Of a stretch of 52,989 nucleotides of DNA, positions 42,638-52,124 are shown in pieces. The notes beneath the pieces are model-generated. The model was not told where the DNA came from. It was given only the letters and a program-made list of their open reading frames with translations, and did not search any database. Source of the DNA: Planctomycetota bacterium (lineage in GTDB: Bacteria > Planctomycetota > Uabimicrobiia > Uabimicrobiales > Uabimicrobiaceae); the NCBI GenBank assembly GCA_029260735.1, contig JAJDCR010000001.1, positions 1 to 52,989 of the forward strand, given 5' to 3'. A program made the translations under genes and the position numbers. Position 1 is the stretch's first letter, and each line of letters opens with the position of its first letter.

Positions 42638-43237
42638 ATGTCGCCCCAAAAAATTGCATGGGGAGCCTTGATTTTTGTTGTCCTTTTGTCTCCTATTGGT
42701 TTTATGGAGTGGCAAAAGCAGGTCGCAGAAAACAATAAACCTCTCCCCGTCTTTCGAGAGATTCCCTCTTTTACTTTAGAAGATGGAAATAAACAACCTA
42801 TTGGCTTAGATGATTTGAAAGGAAAAATTTGGGTAGCCCAATTTTTCTTTAGTCGTTGCGTCGGCGTTTGCCCCGTCACCACCGCTCATCTCGCCCAAAT
42901 CCACCGAGCTTACGTTTTGGAAAAAGATATTCAACTTGTCTCTATTACAGTTGATCCTGATAACGATCAGGGAGAGACACTTCTGGAATATGGCAAGAAA
43001 TTCCAAGCCAATCCAGATAAATGGTATTTTCTGAGCGGAGATATTTCCGATATCCAAAAGCTTTCGGAAAAAGGGTTTGGCTTAGCCGCTTCCCAAGATA
43101 ATATGCTCAATCATAGCAATAGATTTGTTCTTGTAGATGCCGATGCCACGATTAGAGGGTACTATGATGGAATGGAACAAAAGAGCACAGACCAACTCTT
43201 TCGCGATATAGCGAAGCTCATGCGAGAAAAAAAATGA
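42638..43237 (+). CDS. SCO1/SenC family copper chaperone
   Basis: A 199-residue membrane-anchored (about 7-22) thioredoxin-fold protein. Cys74 and Cys78 in FSRCVGVCPVTTAHL and His159 in NMLNHSNRF make the copper(I) site of SCO proteins, which load the CuA centre of cytochrome oxidase subunit II. The VSITVDPDNDQGETL segment is also standard. It begins directly after the ctaB stop and overlaps the DUF420 gene by four bases, placing it in the oxidase assembly operon. Confidence 0.92.
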   Translation: MSPQKIAWGALIFVVLLSPIGFMEWQKQVAENNKPLPVFREIPSFTLEDGNKQPIGLDDLKGKIWVAQFFFSRCVGVCPVTTAHLAQIHRAYVLEKDIQLVSITVDPDNDQGETLLEYGKKFQANPDKWYFLSGDISDIQKLSEKGFGLAASQDNMLNHSNRFVLVDADATIRGYYDGMEQKSTDQLFRDIAKLMREKK

Positions 43238-43650
43238 AAATAACTGATTTACCGACTCTGAATGCCATTTTAAATCTTTGCGCCACTTGCCTCTTAATTT
43301 GGGGGCGCATAGCGATTAAATCTAATCAAAAAGAGAAACATAAAAAGCTAATGGGGGGAGCCCTCTTCATGTCGGCTCTCTTCTTAACCTCTTACCTCTA
43401 CTATCATTTTAACGTGCAAATGGTTACGCGCTATCAAGGAGAAGGAATTTTGAGAGGAATCTACTTCTTTATCCTCTTGACTCATATTCCCCTTGCCGGG
43501 CTAATTGTCCCTTTTATTCTAGCTGCGGTATGGTATGCTCGAAAAGAAGACTTTGTCAAACACGTTCGAATTACCCGTTGGCTTTGGCCTACCTGGCTTT
43601 ATGTTTCCGTCACTGGAATTTTGATTTATGTAATGCTTTATCTTCTCTAG
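43234..43650 (+). CDS. DUF420 membrane protein (CtaM-like cytochrome oxidase assembly)
   Basis: A 138-residue protein with four helices. [20 protein letters not shown], then [21 protein letters not shown] and the later [20 protein letters not shown] and [20 protein letters not shown], match DUF420, whose CtaM member is needed for aa3 oxidase maturation in Staphylococcus. Its place after ctaA-ctaB-SCO fits. The last gene of the overlap chain; the aldolase follows after a 10-base gap. Confidence 0.88.
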   Translation: MKITDLPTLNAILNLCATCLLIWGRIAIKSNQKEKHKKLMGGALFMSALFLTSYLYYHFNVQMVTRYQGEGILRGIYFFILLTHIPLAGLIVPFILAAVWYARKEDFVKHVRITRWLWPTWLYVSVTGILIYVMLYLL

Positions 43651-43660
43651 GAGAAAACAA

Positions 43661-44713
43661 ATGTTAAATAAAATACAATCTTTACTAGGAGAAGAAGCCG
43701 ATGCTCTTCTCAATCATAGTTGTACAGGAATTCTGAAAGAACAACTGCATCTCCCAGGAGGAGATTTTGTCGATCGGGTAATGGCGTCCTCCGATCGATC
43801 CAATCCTGTCTTAGTTAATTTACAACGACTTTTTGATCATGGACGACTAGGTGGTAGTGGTTATTTGTCGATTCTCCCCGTAGACCAAGGGCTTGAACAT
43901 ACCGCAGGAGCTTCCTTCGGGCCTAACCCGATCTACTTCGACCCTGAAAACATCGTCAAGTTAGCGATAGAAGGAGGCTGCAACGCAGTTGCCTCAACTC
44001 TGGGAGTTTTGGGGATAGTTTCTCGGAAGTTCGCTCATAAAATTCCCTTCATTGTCAAAATAAACCACAATGAACTTATGACTTATCCCACGACCTATGA
44101 TCAAATTCTCTTCGCTAGCGTTGACCAAGCTTTTAACATGGGAGCCGCTGCCATTGGAGCCACTATTTATTTTGGAGCAGAGGAATCTGACCGCCAAATT
44201 CAAGAAGTCGCCGAAGCCTTCGAATACGCTCACGAGAAAGGCCTTGCCACTATCCTCTGGTGCTATACACGAAACTCTGCTTTCAAAAAGAATGGTATTG
44301 ACTACCACGTTGCCTCTGACCTGACAGGACAAGCCAACCATATTGGAGTGACCATCCAGGCCGATATCATCAAGCAAAAACTCCCCGAAACAAATGGTGG
44401 TTTCACCGAAGTGGGATTTGGCAAGACTCATCCTGCCATGTACAACAAACTCTGCAGCGATAACCCCATAGACATGACGCGATACCAAGTAGCGAACTGC
44501 TATATGGGGCGAGCGGGACTGATTAACTCAGGGGGAGCTTCAGGAGAGAACGACCTAGCCCAAGCTGTGAAAACTGCGGTCATCAACAAAAGAGCCGGGG
44601 GAGCGGGGCTAATTTCAGGCCGCAAAGCTTTCCAAAGGGAGATGGGCGAAGGAGCTGCTCTCTTACATGCGATCCAAGATGTCTATCTTTGTGATGAAGT
44701 GACGATAGCTTAA
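43661..44713 (+). CDS. fbaB: Class I fructose-bisphosphate aldolase (FbaB/DhnA type)
   Basis: A 350-residue TIM-barrel protein. [27 protein letters not shown], and the C-terminal [20 protein letters not shown] phosphate-binding region match the bacterial/archaeal class I aldolases of the DhnA family. Schiff-base chemistry is expected; the Lys in ADIIKQKLP is the likely residue. It cleaves fructose 1,6-bisphosphate in glycolysis or runs the reverse. AGGAG lies eight bases before the ATG. It may be co-transcribed with the oxidase assembly genes although functionally unrelated. Confidence 0.9.
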   Translation: MLNKIQSLLGEEADALLNHSCTGILKEQLHLPGGDFVDRVMASSDRSNPVLVNLQRLFDHGRLGGSGYLSILPVDQGLEHTAGASFGPNPIYFDPENIVKLAIEGGCNAVASTLGVLGIVSRKFAHKIPFIVKINHNELMTYPTTYDQILFASVDQAFNMGAAAIGATIYFGAEESDRQIQEVAEAFEYAHEKGLATILWCYTRNSAFKKNGIDYHVASDLTGQANHIGVTIQADIIKQKLPETNGGFTEVGFGKTHPAMYNKLCSDNPIDMTRYQVANCYMGRAGLINSGGASGENDLAQAVKTAVINKRAGGAGLISGRKAFQREMGEGAALLHAIQDVYLCDEVTIA

Positions 44714-44774
44714 CATTTGAAACATTTGAAACCGGGGATGTGATTAGTAAAACTCAACCCTTAGATTATGCACA

Positions 44775-44906
44775 GGTGGAGGGCAAGGCTCCTGCCGCGC
44801 CGAGGTTGTGCCAAGATAAAAATATCAGGAAGCCTTGCACAACCCCGGCTCGGCAGGAGCCTCGCCCTCCAGGGAACATGGTGCTTAGAACGGTTTTAGA
44901 TTATCT
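44775..44906. repeat. Dispersed palindromic element, family A copy 2
   Basis: A 132-base palindrome with GGAGGGCAAGGCTCCTGCCG and CGGCAGGAGCCTCGCCCTCC arms around GTTGTGC/GCACAAC inner arms. It is inverted relative to copy 1 at 14936-15130; its right end, CGGTTTTAGATTATC, is the complement of the left end of copy 1. It lies between the aldolase and ankyrin genes, which are convergent. Confidence 0.85.
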
Positions 44907-44949
44907 TTTTATTTAACGGTTTCAGATAAGCCCCAAAGCCCATGCTATT

Positions 44950-45936
44950 TCACTCGTACTGAGAAAGAAGTTCTATCTCTTTAGTCAGCCTACGTAGTTT
45001 TGCACTGCCCAGAGGAGTTTCTCCGTTGCGATTTTTGATCGTGGTGTCAGCTTTATTATCAAGCAATATCTTAAGTATTCTTAGCCTCTTATCATGGTTT
45101 CTTGCGGAAAACTCATAGCACATCAAATGAAGACAGGTATCTTTTTGTAAGTTATAAGCATTTATGTCTGCTCCTTTGTCGATTAACAAGTGCAACATTC
45201 TTTCGTTGGACTGATATATTATAAAGTGAATGGGAGTTTCCTCGTTACTTGTTCTTAGGTTGGGGTCTAACCCTAGTTCTAAGAGAAACTTCACAGTTTC
45301 TAAATCACTGAATCTCACGGCGGTATGGAGAATACTCCAGTTGCCTTTGGGAAAAATATAGTAGGGGTTTGCTTTATTTTCTATCAATAGTTTGACCAGG
45401 GCAACTTGCTTGAGGCTGCATGCTTTCATAAGAGGAGTGTAGCCATTTTTATCAATGTAATTGACATTAGCTCCTTCCTTAATCAACTTCAATATTTTAT
45501 CTAAATCACTGGAGACTTTATCTCCTGGCCTTCCTTTGATCTCTAAGAGAAGATAATCGTCAATCGTCAATGACTCAATATATTGTTTTTGTCTTTCGAC
45601 TGCTTCTTCTTTTGCTTTATTTAATGGAAAAACAAACTGGAAGTAGTAAGATGTTAGCATGAGAGAAATCAGTGTGATATTTAGAGAAAATGCAGCAAGA
45701 CATCTCTTTTTATTTTCTTTTTGAATTCCTCCCACAAGAGCAAAAATTATTCCCAGAGATGCCCCGACAATCCCTCCCAAAATCAAAATGCTAGAGAGAA
45801 CAATCTGTCCGATCTGGGCAAAACTTTCCCAAGAGCTCAGCTGAATGCACAGTAAAATGACCAAAATGTAGATAACTGTAATTGCGCTAATGACCAAGGA
45901 AATTGACCCAAATCGCTTACTCTGAGGGGTAGACAA
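44950..45936 (-). CDS. Membrane-anchored ankyrin-repeat protein
   Basis: A 328-residue protein. Three hydrophobic segments occupy about residues 10-33, 38-65 and 80-105. From about 140 to 320 there are five ankyrin repeats, with typical units such as DKNGYTPLMKACSLKQVALV, and RNGETPLGSAKL at the end. Ankyrin repeats bind other proteins, so this is a membrane-tethered scaffold facing either side. The start codon is TTG, chosen because AAGGAG lies seven bases upstream and no ATG is near. Lone gene. Confidence 0.82.
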   Translation of the reverse strand: MSTPQSKRFGSISLVISAITVIYILVILLCIQLSSWESFAQIGQIVLSSILILGGIVGASLGIIFALVGGIQKENKKRCLAAFSLNITLISLMLTSYYFQFVFPLNKAKEEAVERQKQYIESLTIDDYLLLEIKGRPGDKVSSDLDKILKLIKEGANVNYIDKNGYTPLMKACSLKQVALVKLLIENKANPYYIFPKGNWSILHTAVRFSDLETVKFLLELGLDPNLRTSNEETPIHFIIYQSNERMLHLLIDKGADINAYNLQKDTCLHLMCYEFSARNHDKRLRILKILLDNKADTTIKNRNGETPLGSAKLRRLTKEIELLSQYE

Positions 45937-46032
45937 TTTATCTCTCCTTAAACTTTAAGTTTATACGAGGATTTGCTTTCTCTGGGGATTAAAGATTCTA
46001 GATATCATGAAAATAGGGACGCTCTAAATCTT

Positions 46033-46305
46033 TCATGTTCCCAAAACAGCAGCTATTCCTTGTCCAATACCATGAAAAAGGTAAACCATTATAAGTTGTA
46101 CGGTATAAGTGGCAAAAAAAGCGGACAATAGTTTTGGAAACTGGGGTAACATTTCACGCCACAGATGCCATTTCCCGTGAATGTAGGCAAAGGTAAAGAG
46201 AAGGGCGATTAGAGAAACCACAAAGAAAGAGGCTTTCATATAGCCAGAAATAATAGCCCCCATGAGTAAAGCTATTCCAAATATGACTTTGATGTTTTTT
46301 TTCAT
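46033..46305 (-). CDS. Small membrane protein of unknown function
   Basis: A 90-residue protein with three hydrophobic segments (about 4-20, 23-42 and 56-85). GGAG nine bases before the ATG at 46305 decides the start over an in-frame GTG five codons upstream. The motif WREMLPQFPKLLSAFFATY lies between helices 2 and 3. No family is recognised. It lies 53 bases from the CDP-alcohol phosphotransferase gene on the same strand, so it may be in that operon. Confidence 0.65.
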   Translation of the reverse strand: MKKNIKVIFGIALLMGAIISGYMKASFFVVSLIALLFTFAYIHGKWHLWREMLPQFPKLLSAFFATYTVQLIMVYLFHGIGQGIAAVLGT

Positions 46306-46358
46306 CGCGATTTTCTCCACAGGGCCTATTGTTTGCTTGTTTTTATTAATTTGTCTTA

Positions 46359-47126
46359 CTAACTAGCATGCCTACTTTTACGTGGTACGTTTAAGGCCGT
46401 TTTCGCTTGTATAAAGTGAGAGCCTACAAAATGAACGCTCCATAAAAAAGAAATGATCGCTAATCCCAAAAGGAAGTATTCGTTAACAGAGAAAATTACT
46501 GCTAAGCCTAAACCGAAGATAATGTAGTTATGAATTAGGGCACTAGAGAAAAATCCTGGAGTGTAAGAAAGATCAATATTCTCTAACTCAAAGTTTTTAA
46601 TTTTTCCCTCTATTTTGTCTAGCTTTATCCAATTACGGTAAAAAGAAAATTTACTTTGGATAAAAAAAGAAAATAAGCACATAAAAGATATACCTGTTCC
46701 GACAAAGATGTACAAAACATTCCCCGTAGTAAAATAACAACTACAAGCTAGGCTCAAAGGAAGAGCGGCAGTAAGAAAACAATCGAAAGTCCCATCCAAA
46801 AATTTTCCTAAATAGGTAGCTTTGTTGTAGTATCTAGCAACATTACCATCAACATAGTCGAGCAATGTACAAGTATAGTATAGCGCACAGCCCCAAAGAG
46901 ATAAGACGTAGTTTCCACTAGCTATAAGGACTAATCCTGTAACTCCAATAAAAAAGCGTAGCACAGTAACTTGATTAGGAGTAAGTTTTGCGCTAATAAA
47001 AAGAGGTGTTATCAAGAAAGATGTGGGGCGCATGAGAAATCTCGTGTACCATCCTCCCATGATATTTTTGGAAAAACCTTCCTTGACAATATGGTAATCT
47101 TCCCCATATTTTTTTAAAAAACCCAT
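46359..47126 (-). CDS. CDP-alcohol phosphatidyltransferase family enzyme
   Basis: A 255-residue polytopic protein carrying the full catalytic motif: Asp90, then Asp93-Gly94-x-x-Ala97-Arg98-x8-Gly107-x3-Asp111-x3-Asp115, in DYVDGNVARYYNKATYLG and KFLDGTFD. The family transfers a phospho-alcohol between CMP and an acceptor alcohol in membranes. The soluble N-terminus (about 1-25) is a little long. The substrate is unknown; it neighbours a capsule-type glycosyltransferase and faces a cytidylyltransferase cluster, so it may use a CDP-activated head group. Confidence 0.85.
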   Translation of the reverse strand: MGFLKKYGEDYHIVKEGFSKNIMGGWYTRFLMRPTSFLITPLFISAKLTPNQVTVLRFFIGVTGLVLIASGNYVLSLWGCALYYTCTLLDYVDGNVARYYNKATYLGKFLDGTFDCFLTAALPLSLACSCYFTTGNVLYIFVGTGISFMCLFSFFIQSKFSFYRNWIKLDKIEGKIKNFELENIDLSYTPGFFSSALIHNYIIFGLGLAVIFSVNEYFLLGLAIISFLWSVHFVGSHFIQAKTALNVPRKSRHAS

Positions 47127-47258
47127 AGTATGAACCTTTGCTAATCTTAGGGCATGTGATTAATTAATTCTTATTTAGTATCTAGATATTTTCTTGCTAC
47201 TTTTTCCTGTATCCCACAAATATTTGTCTCAATTTCAATTTGACGAATTAGAATAGAC

Positions 47259-48713
47259 TTAGATGATACCAGGATATAGTTCGGACAGTTTTGCTAAAGC
47301 GATGTTCGCTTCTTCCTCTTGCAACTCTATGGATTTATGGATGTGAATATAGTTGGGGAGTTCAAAGGAGATTTTTGTTTGAGCACGATAAATCGCTTCT
47401 CGGGCAATTTCGAATCTTTCGTCATTAGTTTCCCATTTTAAAACATCTTCTAAAGCGCTCCGAGTGCTTTCATAGTTGTTTACATACTTGACAGAGGGCA
47501 AATGATTTATCATCTGATGTTTTCCAAAGGATAAAACAGGCTTTCCAAAATAAACCCCCTCTACTCCTACTGTTCCTGTAATAGACACAATAACTTCTGC
47601 CGATTTTCCCCACTCCCAGCTAGCAACTCTTGGATCAGCTAAAACAACATTACCGATCTTCCTTAAATGTCCATAGTAATCTTTGGACCGAACAGCAAAG
47701 CTATGAGGATGCTCTTTTATCACAAGAAGTGTATCTGCAGGAAGAGACTTGGAAACCCAAGTAATAACTTCAAGTGAATTGTAAAACTCAGGAGAAGCCG
47801 ACATTAAAGCAATTTCCGGCTCTAGGTGAAGGGGAAAGTAAGCCCATTTGTACCCCTCCAAATCAGATGGAGTTTTTCCGTACTTTTGAAAGTAGTCGTA
47901 CATATAAGGTTTTCTAAAAACACTGGGAACCCACCCTAAAAAGCGATAAGAATTTTTTTTCCGTGTTCCTTTAATTTGCTGAAATAGTTGATTGTAGCTG
48001 AGACTGAGCGCTTTTTTTATGGCTCCTTTGTAAGTGAAGTCGATTCGTTTATGAACATAGGCCGAAGCAGACTCTTGTTTATATTGCCTAGCTTCTTCAG
48101 AGTATTTTTTATCTTCCTTGACTTTGGCAACACACGCTTTGATTTCTGAGATAAGAGGTTCGCTTGTTAAGTATAAGTTATCTCTCCAAAATTGGCGATT
48201 TCCCAATTTTGCTTGAAGAATTCCCAAGGCTAAAACATTGTGATGCTGTGCTACCAACGAGCGGGTTTTGTTCCAGAACATGCCAAGAATAACATCAGGA
48301 GCATACTTTTCCATGATGTGTTCTGCCCAAAGAAATTCTCTAAGAGCTTCTCTTAGTTTACTTTTATGATCCCACCAAGCACGTAAGACATCAGGATGCC
48401 GATCAGCATTAAAGAGATAGCCTTTTCCCAGTGCTCTATCCTGAGAAATAATCATAGAAAACAACTCTCCATATTTCTCTTCTCTTTTGCGACATTCTTC
48501 GATAATGCTTTCTTCTTCTACAACTGGTTGATAGTCTGATTCAATAAAAGTTTTTTCAGCAAGCTCAGGAATAGTTTTAAGAACACACTTCTTTACTCCT
48601 TCGCTTGACACTATAATATTTACATTATGCTTTTCTGATAATTTTTGGGCAAAGGTAAAGAAAAGACCTTTTTGGGCAGATGCAATATAAATCAAAACAT
48701 TCTTCTTTGTCAT
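47259..48713 (-). CDS. Capsule-type glycosyltransferase/polysaccharide biosynthesis protein
   Basis: A 484-residue cytoplasmic protein. The C-terminal half shows the GT-B-like signature of capsule polysaccharide (KpsC/KpsS or CDP-glycerol transferase-like) proteins: TLLVIKEHPHSF, then GKSAEVIVSITGTVGVEGVY with FGKPVLSFGKH. The N-terminus (VLIYIASAQKGLFFTFAQKL) fits the first Rossmann strand. The acceptor and donor are unknown. It is divergent from the glutamine-kinase-like cluster, separated by 350 bases, supporting a joint surface-polymer locus. Confidence 0.7.
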   Translation of the reverse strand: MTKKNVLIYIASAQKGLFFTFAQKLSEKHNVNIIVSSEGVKKCVLKTIPELAEKTFIESDYQPVVEEESIIEECRKREEKYGELFSMIISQDRALGKGYLFNADRHPDVLRAWWDHKSKLREALREFLWAEHIMEKYAPDVILGMFWNKTRSLVAQHHNVLALGILQAKLGNRQFWRDNLYLTSEPLISEIKACVAKVKEDKKYSEEARQYKQESASAYVHKRIDFTYKGAIKKALSLSYNQLFQQIKGTRKKNSYRFLGWVPSVFRKPYMYDYFQKYGKTPSDLEGYKWAYFPLHLEPEIALMSASPEFYNSLEVITWVSKSLPADTLLVIKEHPHSFAVRSKDYYGHLRKIGNVVLADPRVASWEWGKSAEVIVSITGTVGVEGVYFGKPVLSFGKHQMINHLPSVKYVNNYESTRSALEDVLKWETNDERFEIAREAIYRAQTKISFELPNYIHIHKSIELQEEEANIALAKLSELYPGII

Positions 48714-49063
48714 TATTCTGCTTTCTCATTTTCCGCAGTATGGCGACTTTACATTTTATTTCAACTCAAAGGAAAGAGCTGTAATCAATAAGCCAAATTA
48801 AACTAATTAGTTTATAAGCTTTATCATATAAGGTTGCTTTGTTCAATAAAAATTTCGAGAGATTTTATCTTCTTCTCCTAAGCAACATTTCTCTTGACAA
48901 TAGATAAATTTATAGTTTCATATACATCCTTAAATTCACAATAGCAGATGATTTTCAATAATACGAAAAATAGAATTATGCGGATTACTAGCTTCCTCAT
49001 CAGTTTTGAATATCTACGTTTTAATCGCTTGTAAAAAATAACTTCTTGTATAGAGAATAGAAG
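48714..49063. other. Divergent regulatory region
   Basis: About 350 AT-rich bases between the glycosyltransferase and the glutamine-kinase-like gene. TTGACA lies at 48894-48899 but no good -10 box follows at 16-18 bases. No gene or RNA is visible. Confidence 0.4.
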
Positions 49064-51481
49064 ATGCCTCCAAAGTCACTTACTAAAGCCACGACCCTCC
49101 AATTTTTAAAAGACAAGTTACAGCTTTCTCATATTGAAGATCTTTTCTTTTTTACGGTCTCTCAGTGGCAAAAATCCTCCGAGAAAATTGTTCTTCAAAT
49201 CCAAGAGAATTTTTCTCCCCATCTAATCATTGTTCGGAGCTCTGCTCAAAGTGAAGATAGTGGAGAGAGCTCTATGGCGGGTTTTTTCGTGAGCATTGCT
49301 AATGTTAACGTTTGTGTGGAAGAAAAAATCAAAGAAGCTGTTGAAAAGGTTATTGCCTCTTATGAAGAAGGGGGGCATTTTGATCTTCAAAACCAGGTGC
49401 TCGTGCAAAAACAAACTGTCCAGGTTAAAATGAGTGGAGTTATTTTTACGCGGCAAATAGAGACCAATGCTCCTTATTACATAATAAACTATGATGATTC
49501 TTCCAATAAAACCGATACTGTAACTTCTGGGCAAGTAGGAAAAACGGTTGCTATTTCTCATTTTACCCAGAGCGTTTCTGAAACTAAATGGCATCCGATC
49601 ATAGAGTCGGTCAAAGAAATAGAGACTCTTTTTCCTAATGTGGCTTTAGATATCGAGTTTGCCTTAACAACAAATGATGAGGTTGTTATTTTTCAGGTTC
49701 GTCCCCTGGCGGCCAATCAGGGAGTAAAAGAAGTTGATTTAGAACGCGCTCAACAATTGCTTCTTGATATGAAAGCAAAGTATCTTCGTTTTTCTAAACG
49801 AGTTCCCCACCTTTATGGTACAAAAGTAGTTTTCACGGATATGACAGATTGGAATCCAGCTGAAATTATCGGAGATCGTCCCAATACTCTCGACTACACA
49901 TTGTATCGCTTTATTATCACAAATAACTCATGGCATGAAGCAAGAACTTCCTTGGGCTACTACGACGTTTTCCCTGGCGAACTGATGACTTCTTTTGCCA
50001 AAAAACCTTACATTGATGTTCGCTTGAGTTTCAATTCTTTACTTCCTGCTACTCTCCCTGAGAAAATCAAAGAAAAGCTTGTTAACTATTACTTAGAAAA
50101 ATTATGCTCTAACCCCGAACTTCAAGATAAGGTAGAGTTTGAAATCCTTTGGACTTGCTATGATTTTTCTCTTCCTGAAAAAATTCAAGTATTAAGGGAA
50201 CACGGCTTTTCTCAAGACGAAATTTACTCTATTACAAGCCATCTAAAAAACTTGACATCTAAAATCATTTTAAATTTTGAATCCTTATTCGAAGAAGATC
50301 TTGAAGATATCAGGCAACTCAATCTTCGTCACCAAGCCATTATGGATTCCTTATCGGAGGATTCTTCTGTCTGGGAACTTTTTGAATCGGTTTTTTATAT
50401 GTTACAAAACTGTAAAAAATATGGGACTTATCCTTTTTCGCGTATGGCTCGAATTGCTTTTATCGCTAAAAATCATTTGATATCGATGAAAGAAAACAAT
50501 ACTCTTTCAGAAGAACAATACAGCGAGCTTTTAGTTAATATTGAAACCGTAGCGACAAAATTTGTCGATGATGTTCGTTTGTATTCTTTGGGCGAAATGG
50601 AAGAAAAAGATTTTTTTGCTCAATACGGCCACTTGCGAGCGGGCTCCTATGACATAACCTCCCCTCGTTATGATCAACTTAAAAGTCTTATTGATTGTGA
50701 GAGCACCGGAGCTTCTCCTTCGATCAAAAAAAAGAACATCGAAGAACTTTTTGACCAAGAAACAAAGAACCGGATAGAAAAAACTTTAAAAGAGCATGAT
50801 CTTCCTATTTCTACTTCTGATTATCTACGCTTTATTATTAAGTCAATTGAGTGCCGAGAAAGTTTCAAGTTTGAATTCACAAAAAGTTTAAGCCGAGCCA
50901 TTGAACTTATTGCTCAAGCGGGGAATAAACTGGGGTTTTCTAGAAACGAAATTTGCCACGCAGATTTTAGCACCTTAATGAGTTTCCGTAATCCTGAAAT
51001 TTCGGATTGGGACTATGCCAAAAGTAGAATATTAGGTTCATTAAAAAGGCATCAATCTGAGCAAGATTGGTACAAAAAGGTTATTGTGCCCCCTGTTATT
51101 CAAGAGGAAAGAGATTTTGAGTATGTAGAGTTTTTACCTTCTCGTCCTAATTTTATCACGACTAAAGTTGTTCAAGGGGAAGTCATTGAAGTCAAGATGT
51201 CCGAGGTTCCTGACAAAAATGAAATGGAAAGAAAAATTATTTTGATTGAGAATGCTGATCCTGGCTATGATTGGGTTTTTTCTAAATCTCCTCTCGCTAT
51301 TGTGACAAAATATGGAGGAGTCGCTTCTCATATGGCTATTCGCTGTGCGGAGTTTGGGATACCTGGAGCGATCGGTTGTGGAATTCTCTATGATCGTTTA
51401 CGAGAAGCAAAAATTATCGAGTTAAATTGTTCTCAAAAAATCATTAAGCCTTTAGAAAACATAAAGATTGGTGTCTCTTGA
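49064..51481 (+). CDS. PEP-synthase-like enzyme, probable L-glutamine kinase (Cj1418-like)
   Basis: An 805-residue protein with the PEP synthase/PPDK layout: an N-terminal ATP-binding domain (VRSSAQSEDSGESSMAGFF at about 52-70; VLVQKQTVQVKMSGVIFTR; EFALTTNDEVVIFQVRPL), a helical middle (about 230-690) unlike true PEP synthases, and a C-terminal phosphohistidine domain with His756 in GGVASHMAIRCAEFGIPGA. It lacks the large PEP/pyruvate TIM barrel. In Campylobacter the equivalent protein (Cj1418) phosphorylates the glutamine amide nitrogen using ATP, the first step to CDP-phosphoramidate. Its four-base overlap with an amidohydrolase gene and the cytidylyltransferase beyond, in the same order, support that role. 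Confidence 0.75.
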   Translation: MPPKSLTKATTLQFLKDKLQLSHIEDLFFFTVSQWQKSSEKIVLQIQENFSPHLIIVRSSAQSEDSGESSMAGFFVSIANVNVCVEEKIKEAVEKVIASYEEGGHFDLQNQVLVQKQTVQVKMSGVIFTRQIETNAPYYIINYDDSSNKTDTVTSGQVGKTVAISHFTQSVSETKWHPIIESVKEIETLFPNVALDIEFALTTNDEVVIFQVRPLAANQGVKEVDLERAQQLLLDMKAKYLRFSKRVPHLYGTKVVFTDMTDWNPAEIIGDRPNTLDYTLYRFIITNNSWHEARTSLGYYDVFPGELMTSFAKKPYIDVRLSFNSLLPATLPEKIKEKLVNYYLEKLCSNPELQDKVEFEILWTCYDFSLPEKIQVLREHGFSQDEIYSITSHLKNLTSKIILNFESLFEEDLEDIRQLNLRHQAIMDSLSEDSSVWELFESVFYMLQNCKKYGTYPFSRMARIAFIAKNHLISMKENNTLSEEQYSELLVNIETVATKFVDDVRLYSLGEMEEKDFFAQYGHLRAGSYDITSPRYDQLKSLIDCESTGASPSIKKKNIEELFDQETKNRIEKTLKEHDLPISTSDYLRFIIKSIECRESFKFEFTKSLSRAIELIAQAGNKLGFSRNEICHADFSTLMSFRNPEISDWDYAKSRILGSLKRHQSEQDWYKKVIVPPVIQEERDFEYVEFLPSRPNFITTKVVQGEVIEVKMSEVPDKNEMERKIILIENADPGYDWVFSKSPLAIVTKYGGVASHMAIRCAEFGIPGAIGCGILYDRLREAKIIELNCSQKIIKPLENIKIGVS

Positions 51482-52104
51482 AAAAAATTTTAGTAACCCA
51501 AAGACTCCTTACAAATAAGGATTACCCTGAAGATAGAGAAGCCCTAGATATCCGGTGGGGAGCTTTTTTCCGATCTCTTAATTTTCTTCCCATTTCTTTG
51601 CCAACGAATTTCGATTTTGAAAACTATTTCCAAGAGATTTCCTTGAGTGGAATTCTGCTAACGGGAGGAAACGATCTAAACTCTTTTACCTCTCATTACC
51701 TTAATGAAAAAAGAGATTGCCTAGAGAAACGTCTTCTTGAATATGCTCGTTTGCATAAAATTCCTGTTTTAGGGGTCTGCCGAGGAATGCAAATTATGGC
51801 GGAGTTTTTTGGAGCTACTTTAGAGTCTCGTTCTGGACATGTTAAAAAAAAATTGGAAATGAAGTCTCTCCCAGAATCTTTTCTCTCTCCTATTGTAGGA
51901 GAAACTTTTTACAATAATTCCTATCATAATTGCTCTGTGACTTCTATCCCTTCTGATTTTCTCTTAGCGGCAAAATCTAGTGACGGTGTAGTTAAGGCAA
52001 TGGAACATAAAGAGCTACCTTTTTTCGCTATTATGTGGCATCCCGAAAGAAACGCTCCCTTTTTTCCAGAGGATCTCAAAATATTCACTCAAGTTTTTTC
52101 CTAA
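51478..52104 (+). CDS. Class I glutamine amidotransferase-like hydrolase (Cj1417-like)
   Basis: A 208-residue peptidase C26-type protein. GILLTGGNDLNSF precedes the nucleophile Cys101 in LGVCRGMQIMAEFFG; His188 and Glu190 in MWHPERN complete the triad. Stand-alone C26 proteins hydrolyse gamma-glutamyl bonds; the Campylobacter counterpart (Cj1417) releases glutamate from gamma-glutamyl-CDP-amidate to give cytidine diphosphoramidate. The start is a TTG at 51478 overlapping the TGA of the previous gene (TTGA), giving translational coupling. Confidence 0.78.
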   Translation: MKKILVTQRLLTNKDYPEDREALDIRWGAFFRSLNFLPISLPTNFDFENYFQEISLSGILLTGGNDLNSFTSHYLNEKRDCLEKRLLEYARLHKIPVLGVCRGMQIMAEFFGATLESRSGHVKKKLEMKSLPESFLSPIVGETFYNNSYHNCSVTSIPSDFLLAAKSSDGVVKAMEHKELPFFAIMWHPERNAPFFPEDLKIFTQVFS

Positions 52105-52124
52105 AATAGAAAGTAGCCCTCACT

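Noticed and set aside
43994..44488. 164-codon antisense frame within the aldolase gene
   Set aside because: Opposite a clearly coding gene; also true of long antisense or alternate frames at 21027-21515, 38323-38979 and 41917-42507.
48894..48899. TTGACA as the promoter of the glutamine-kinase-like gene
   Set aside because: No acceptable -10 hexamer at 16-18 bases.
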